Shown one piece after another: positions 62,081 through 64,000 of a DNA stretch of 64,000 bases (position 1 is the stretch's first letter; each line of letters opens with the position of its first letter). The stretch spans positions 1 to 64,000 of the forward strand of contig NZ_FWYB01000007.1 of the NCBI RefSeq assembly GCF_900176505.1. The letters run 5' to 3'. The stretch comes from Pedobacter nyackensis. GTDB taxonomy: Bacteria > Bacteroidota > Bacteroidia > Sphingobacteriales > Sphingobacteriaceae. The position numbers and the translations under genes were made by a program. Under the pieces are notes generated by a model. The model was not told where the DNA came from. It saw nothing but the letters and a program-made list of their open reading frames with translations, and ran no database searches.

Positions 62081-63937
62081 ATGGCAAAGATATCCATTAA
62101 CCTGGCTACAGGTTCATTACAAAAAGAAGAGATCATCGTTGGAATTGATTTAGGCACAACCAATAGTTTGGTAGCTTTCATCAATCCTGATAAAAACCCG
62201 CAGGTAATTAACGATACAGGAAAAGGCCTGCTTGTGCCTTCTGTAGTCCACTTTAACAAAATGGGCGATACCCTTGTAGGTAATGAAGCCAAAGAATTCT
62301 TGACTACAGACCCAGAAAACACTATATTTTCAGTAAAACGCTTATTGGGCCGCTCCTATAAAGATGTAGCCGGTCATCAGGATACGTTTTCTTATAAAAT
62401 CATTGATGATGAGAATGACTCGCTGGTAAAGATCAAAGCTGGGGATAAGTTCTACACGCCAATTGAACTATCAGCTGAGATTTTAAAGGAATTGAAAGCC
62501 CGTGCGGAGCATGCCTTAAAAACACCGGTAAACAGAGCGGTAATTACTGTTCCTGCCTATTTTAACGATAGTCAGCGTCAGGCTACCAGAGATGCAGGTC
62601 GTTTAGCCGGATTAGATGTTTTAAGAATCGTTAACGAACCTACAGCTGCCAGTCTTGCTTACGGCTTGGGTCTTGACCCTACCCAGCAAAAAACAATCGC
62701 AGTATACGATTTAGGCGGTGGAACATTTGACGTATCTATCCTTTCTATTCAAAATGGCATATTCGAAGTGTTATCTACCAATGGAAATACCTTTTTAGGT
62801 GGTGATGATTTTGACCGTGCCATTGTACATTACTGGATAGAAAAAAACAACCTGAATAAAGCAGATCTGGATGCAAATCCAGGTTTAGTGCAGTCGATCA
62901 GGCTAAAAGCCGAAGAAGCGAAAAAAGCACTAACCTCTCAAAACCTGTTTAACGAACAGCTTGGTGAAATATGGTGTACTTTAGATAAACAAACATTTGA
63001 ACAGCTGATTGCTGCTAAAGTTGAAGAAACCATTAATTCTTGTAAATCGGCATTGAACGATGCAAAATTAACGATTGCAGAAATTGATGAGGTGGTATTG
63101 GTTGGTGGATCTACCCGCACACCATATGTTAAAAAGCAGGTTGCCGATTTCTTTGGCCGCGTTCCTCACGATCAGATCAATCCGGATGAAGTGGTTGCCC
63201 TTGGTGCTGCCATCCAGGCTGATATCCTTGCGGGAAACCGTTCAGACATCCTGTTACTTGATGTAACACCACTTTCCCTGGGTATTGAAACTATGGGCGG
63301 ATTAATGGATGTGATCATCCCTAGAAATGCCAAAGTGCCGACCAAAGCAGGTCGTCAGTATACCACTTCTATTGATGGACAGGTAAACATGAAGATCTCT
63401 GTTTTTCAGGGAGAGCGTGATCTGGTACAGGAAAACAGGAAACTTGCGGAATTTGATCTGAAAGGTATCCCAGCCATGCCGGCAGGCTTACCAAAGGTTG
63501 ACATTAACTTTATCCTTAATGCAGATGGCATCCTTACTGTTCAGGCGGTTGAACTACGTTCAGGCGTAAAACAAGAAATCGACATTAAGCCTAGTTATGG
63601 TCTTACAGACGAAACCGTTGAGAAGATGTTGATAGATAGTATCACCCATGCTAAAAGCGACGTAGAACAGCGCATGCTGATTGAAGCCAGAAGTGAGGGT
63701 GAGCAATTGGTGTACACAGCCGAACGCTTTATTGAGAAACATGCAACATACCTGACACCAGAAGAAATTGCAGCAACAAAAACATACATCGAGGCGCTGA
63801 AAGCTGCTTTAGCTACAGCACAGAAAGATGAAATCCTTAAAAAGGCTGATGAATTAAACGAATTTACCCGTCCTTTTGCCGAAAGAGTAATGGATGTAGC
63901 TGTTTCTTCAGCTATGAAGGGAAAAAGTATCGAGTAA
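62081..63937 (+). CDS. hscA: Fe-S cluster chaperone HscA (Hsp70)
   Basis: The 618-aa Hsp70 works with HscB to move iron-sulfur clusters from IscU to target proteins. The ATPase domain shows VGIDLGTTNSLVAF, NRAVITVPAYFNDSQRQATRDAG, VYDLGGGTFDVSIL and LVGGSTRTPYV; the substrate domain begins with DVTPLSLGIETMGGLMDVIIPRNAKVP. The N-terminal extension MAKISINLATGSLQKEE, the roughly 620-aa length and the lack of the DnaK C-terminal tail mark it as HscA rather than DnaK. Its partner hscB lies at 6970. About 60 bp of gene-free sequence follow to the window end. Confidence 0.92.
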   Translation: MAKISINLATGSLQKEEIIVGIDLGTTNSLVAFINPDKNPQVINDTGKGLLVPSVVHFNKMGDTLVGNEAKEFLTTDPENTIFSVKRLLGRSYKDVAGHQDTFSYKIIDDENDSLVKIKAGDKFYTPIELSAEILKELKARAEHALKTPVNRAVITVPAYFNDSQRQATRDAGRLAGLDVLRIVNEPTAASLAYGLGLDPTQQKTIAVYDLGGGTFDVSILSIQNGIFEVLSTNGNTFLGGDDFDRAIVHYWIEKNNLNKADLDANPGLVQSIRLKAEEAKKALTSQNLFNEQLGEIWCTLDKQTFEQLIAAKVEETINSCKSALNDAKLTIAEIDEVVLVGGSTRTPYVKKQVADFFGRVPHDQINPDEVVALGAAIQADILAGNRSDILLLDVTPLSLGIETMGGLMDVIIPRNAKVPTKAGRQYTTSIDGQVNMKISVFQGERDLVQENRKLAEFDLKGIPAMPAGLPKVDINFILNADGILTVQAVELRSGVKQEIDIKPSYGLTDETVEKMLIDSITHAKSDVEQRMLIEARSEGEQLVYTAERFIEKHATYLTPEEIAATKTYIEALKAALATAQKDEILKKADELNEFTRPFAERVMDVAVSSAMKGKSIE

Positions 63938-64000
63938 TTTACCAGGCATTAGCCAAATCTACATAGACTTACAGTAATGAAACATCTGTTTATTACTGTA

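Noticed and set aside
1..64000. CRISPR array, prophage, rRNA operon or defence island
   Set aside because: No regularly spaced repeats, phage structural genes, rRNA sequence or clustered defence genes were found on either strand.

Overview
The window is chromosomal DNA of a member of the Bacteroidota, most likely Sphingobacteriaceae and close to Pedobacter. The signs are a type B (CHU_C) sorting domain for the type IX secretion system, a GldC gliding protein, core promoters of the TTTG-N19-TAnnTTTG type, starts without clear Shine-Dalgarno sequences, and many families typical of the phylum (DUF4199, DUF3810, BatA-type proteins, GH3-like enzymes, PL6 lyase). Apart from the left edge the content is core housekeeping rather than a genomic island. 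No prophage, CRISPR array or rRNA was seen, and only one tRNA gene.

Layout. Positions 1-2860 hold two different, divergent IS110-family transposase genes around a 583-bp gap that may carry bridge-RNA-type sequence. From 3096 to 6543 there is a secreted GH20 hexosaminidase with a LacI-type palindrome upstream, a small palindromic repeat, a Fic protein and tRNA-Leu(CAA). From 6603 to 14278 a minus-strand run encodes a DUF3817 protein, HscB, RseP, Dxr, a GH3-like enzyme, a membrane protein and two family 2 glycosyltransferases. From 14366 to 19254 plus-strand genes encode a TlpA-like protein, a sensor kinase and a GyrI-like protein. From 19332 to 26459 minus-strand genes encode a DUF4199 protein, an acidic orphan, a dihydroorotase homologue without metal ligands, a BatA/VWA protein, an L,D-transpeptidase and a degenerate M23 protein.

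The region 26527-35308 is a complete histidine operon, hisG-D-C-B-H-A-F-(GNAT)-IE-(WD40). It has a near-perfect Bacteroidota promoter and a 20-codon leader peptide with six histidines followed by RNA hairpins, a strong candidate for histidine-dependent attenuation. Next come an NlpC/P60 protein, a universal stress protein, DnaJ/GrpE, an FtsE-like ATPase, a type B T9SS cargo protein, a LuxC-type acyl-CoA reductase, a ferredoxin, Ppx/GppA, Maf, a Spy-like protein, KdsC, IscX, a 2Fe-2S ferredoxin and a DUF2520 protein.

From 47325 to 53606 lie System I cytochrome c maturation genes (ccmB, C, D, E, F) interrupted by glutamate dehydrogenase. CcmE is of the CxxxY type. The right part holds a PL6 lyase, a DUF421 protein behind a candidate structured RNA, GldC with two small membrane proteins and a DEAD-box helicase, an apparently genuine dihydroorotase, a DUF3810 membrane protein, a broken Rpn/PD-(D/E)XK transposase gene, and HscA. 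HscA, HscB, IscX and a 2Fe-2S ferredoxin, usually one isc operon, lie in three separate places here.

A recurring theme is a TAnnTTTG box only 4-8 nt before the start codon of several genes, suggesting leaderless or nearly leaderless transcripts. Assignments rest on motif and family recognition by eye; no database search was run.
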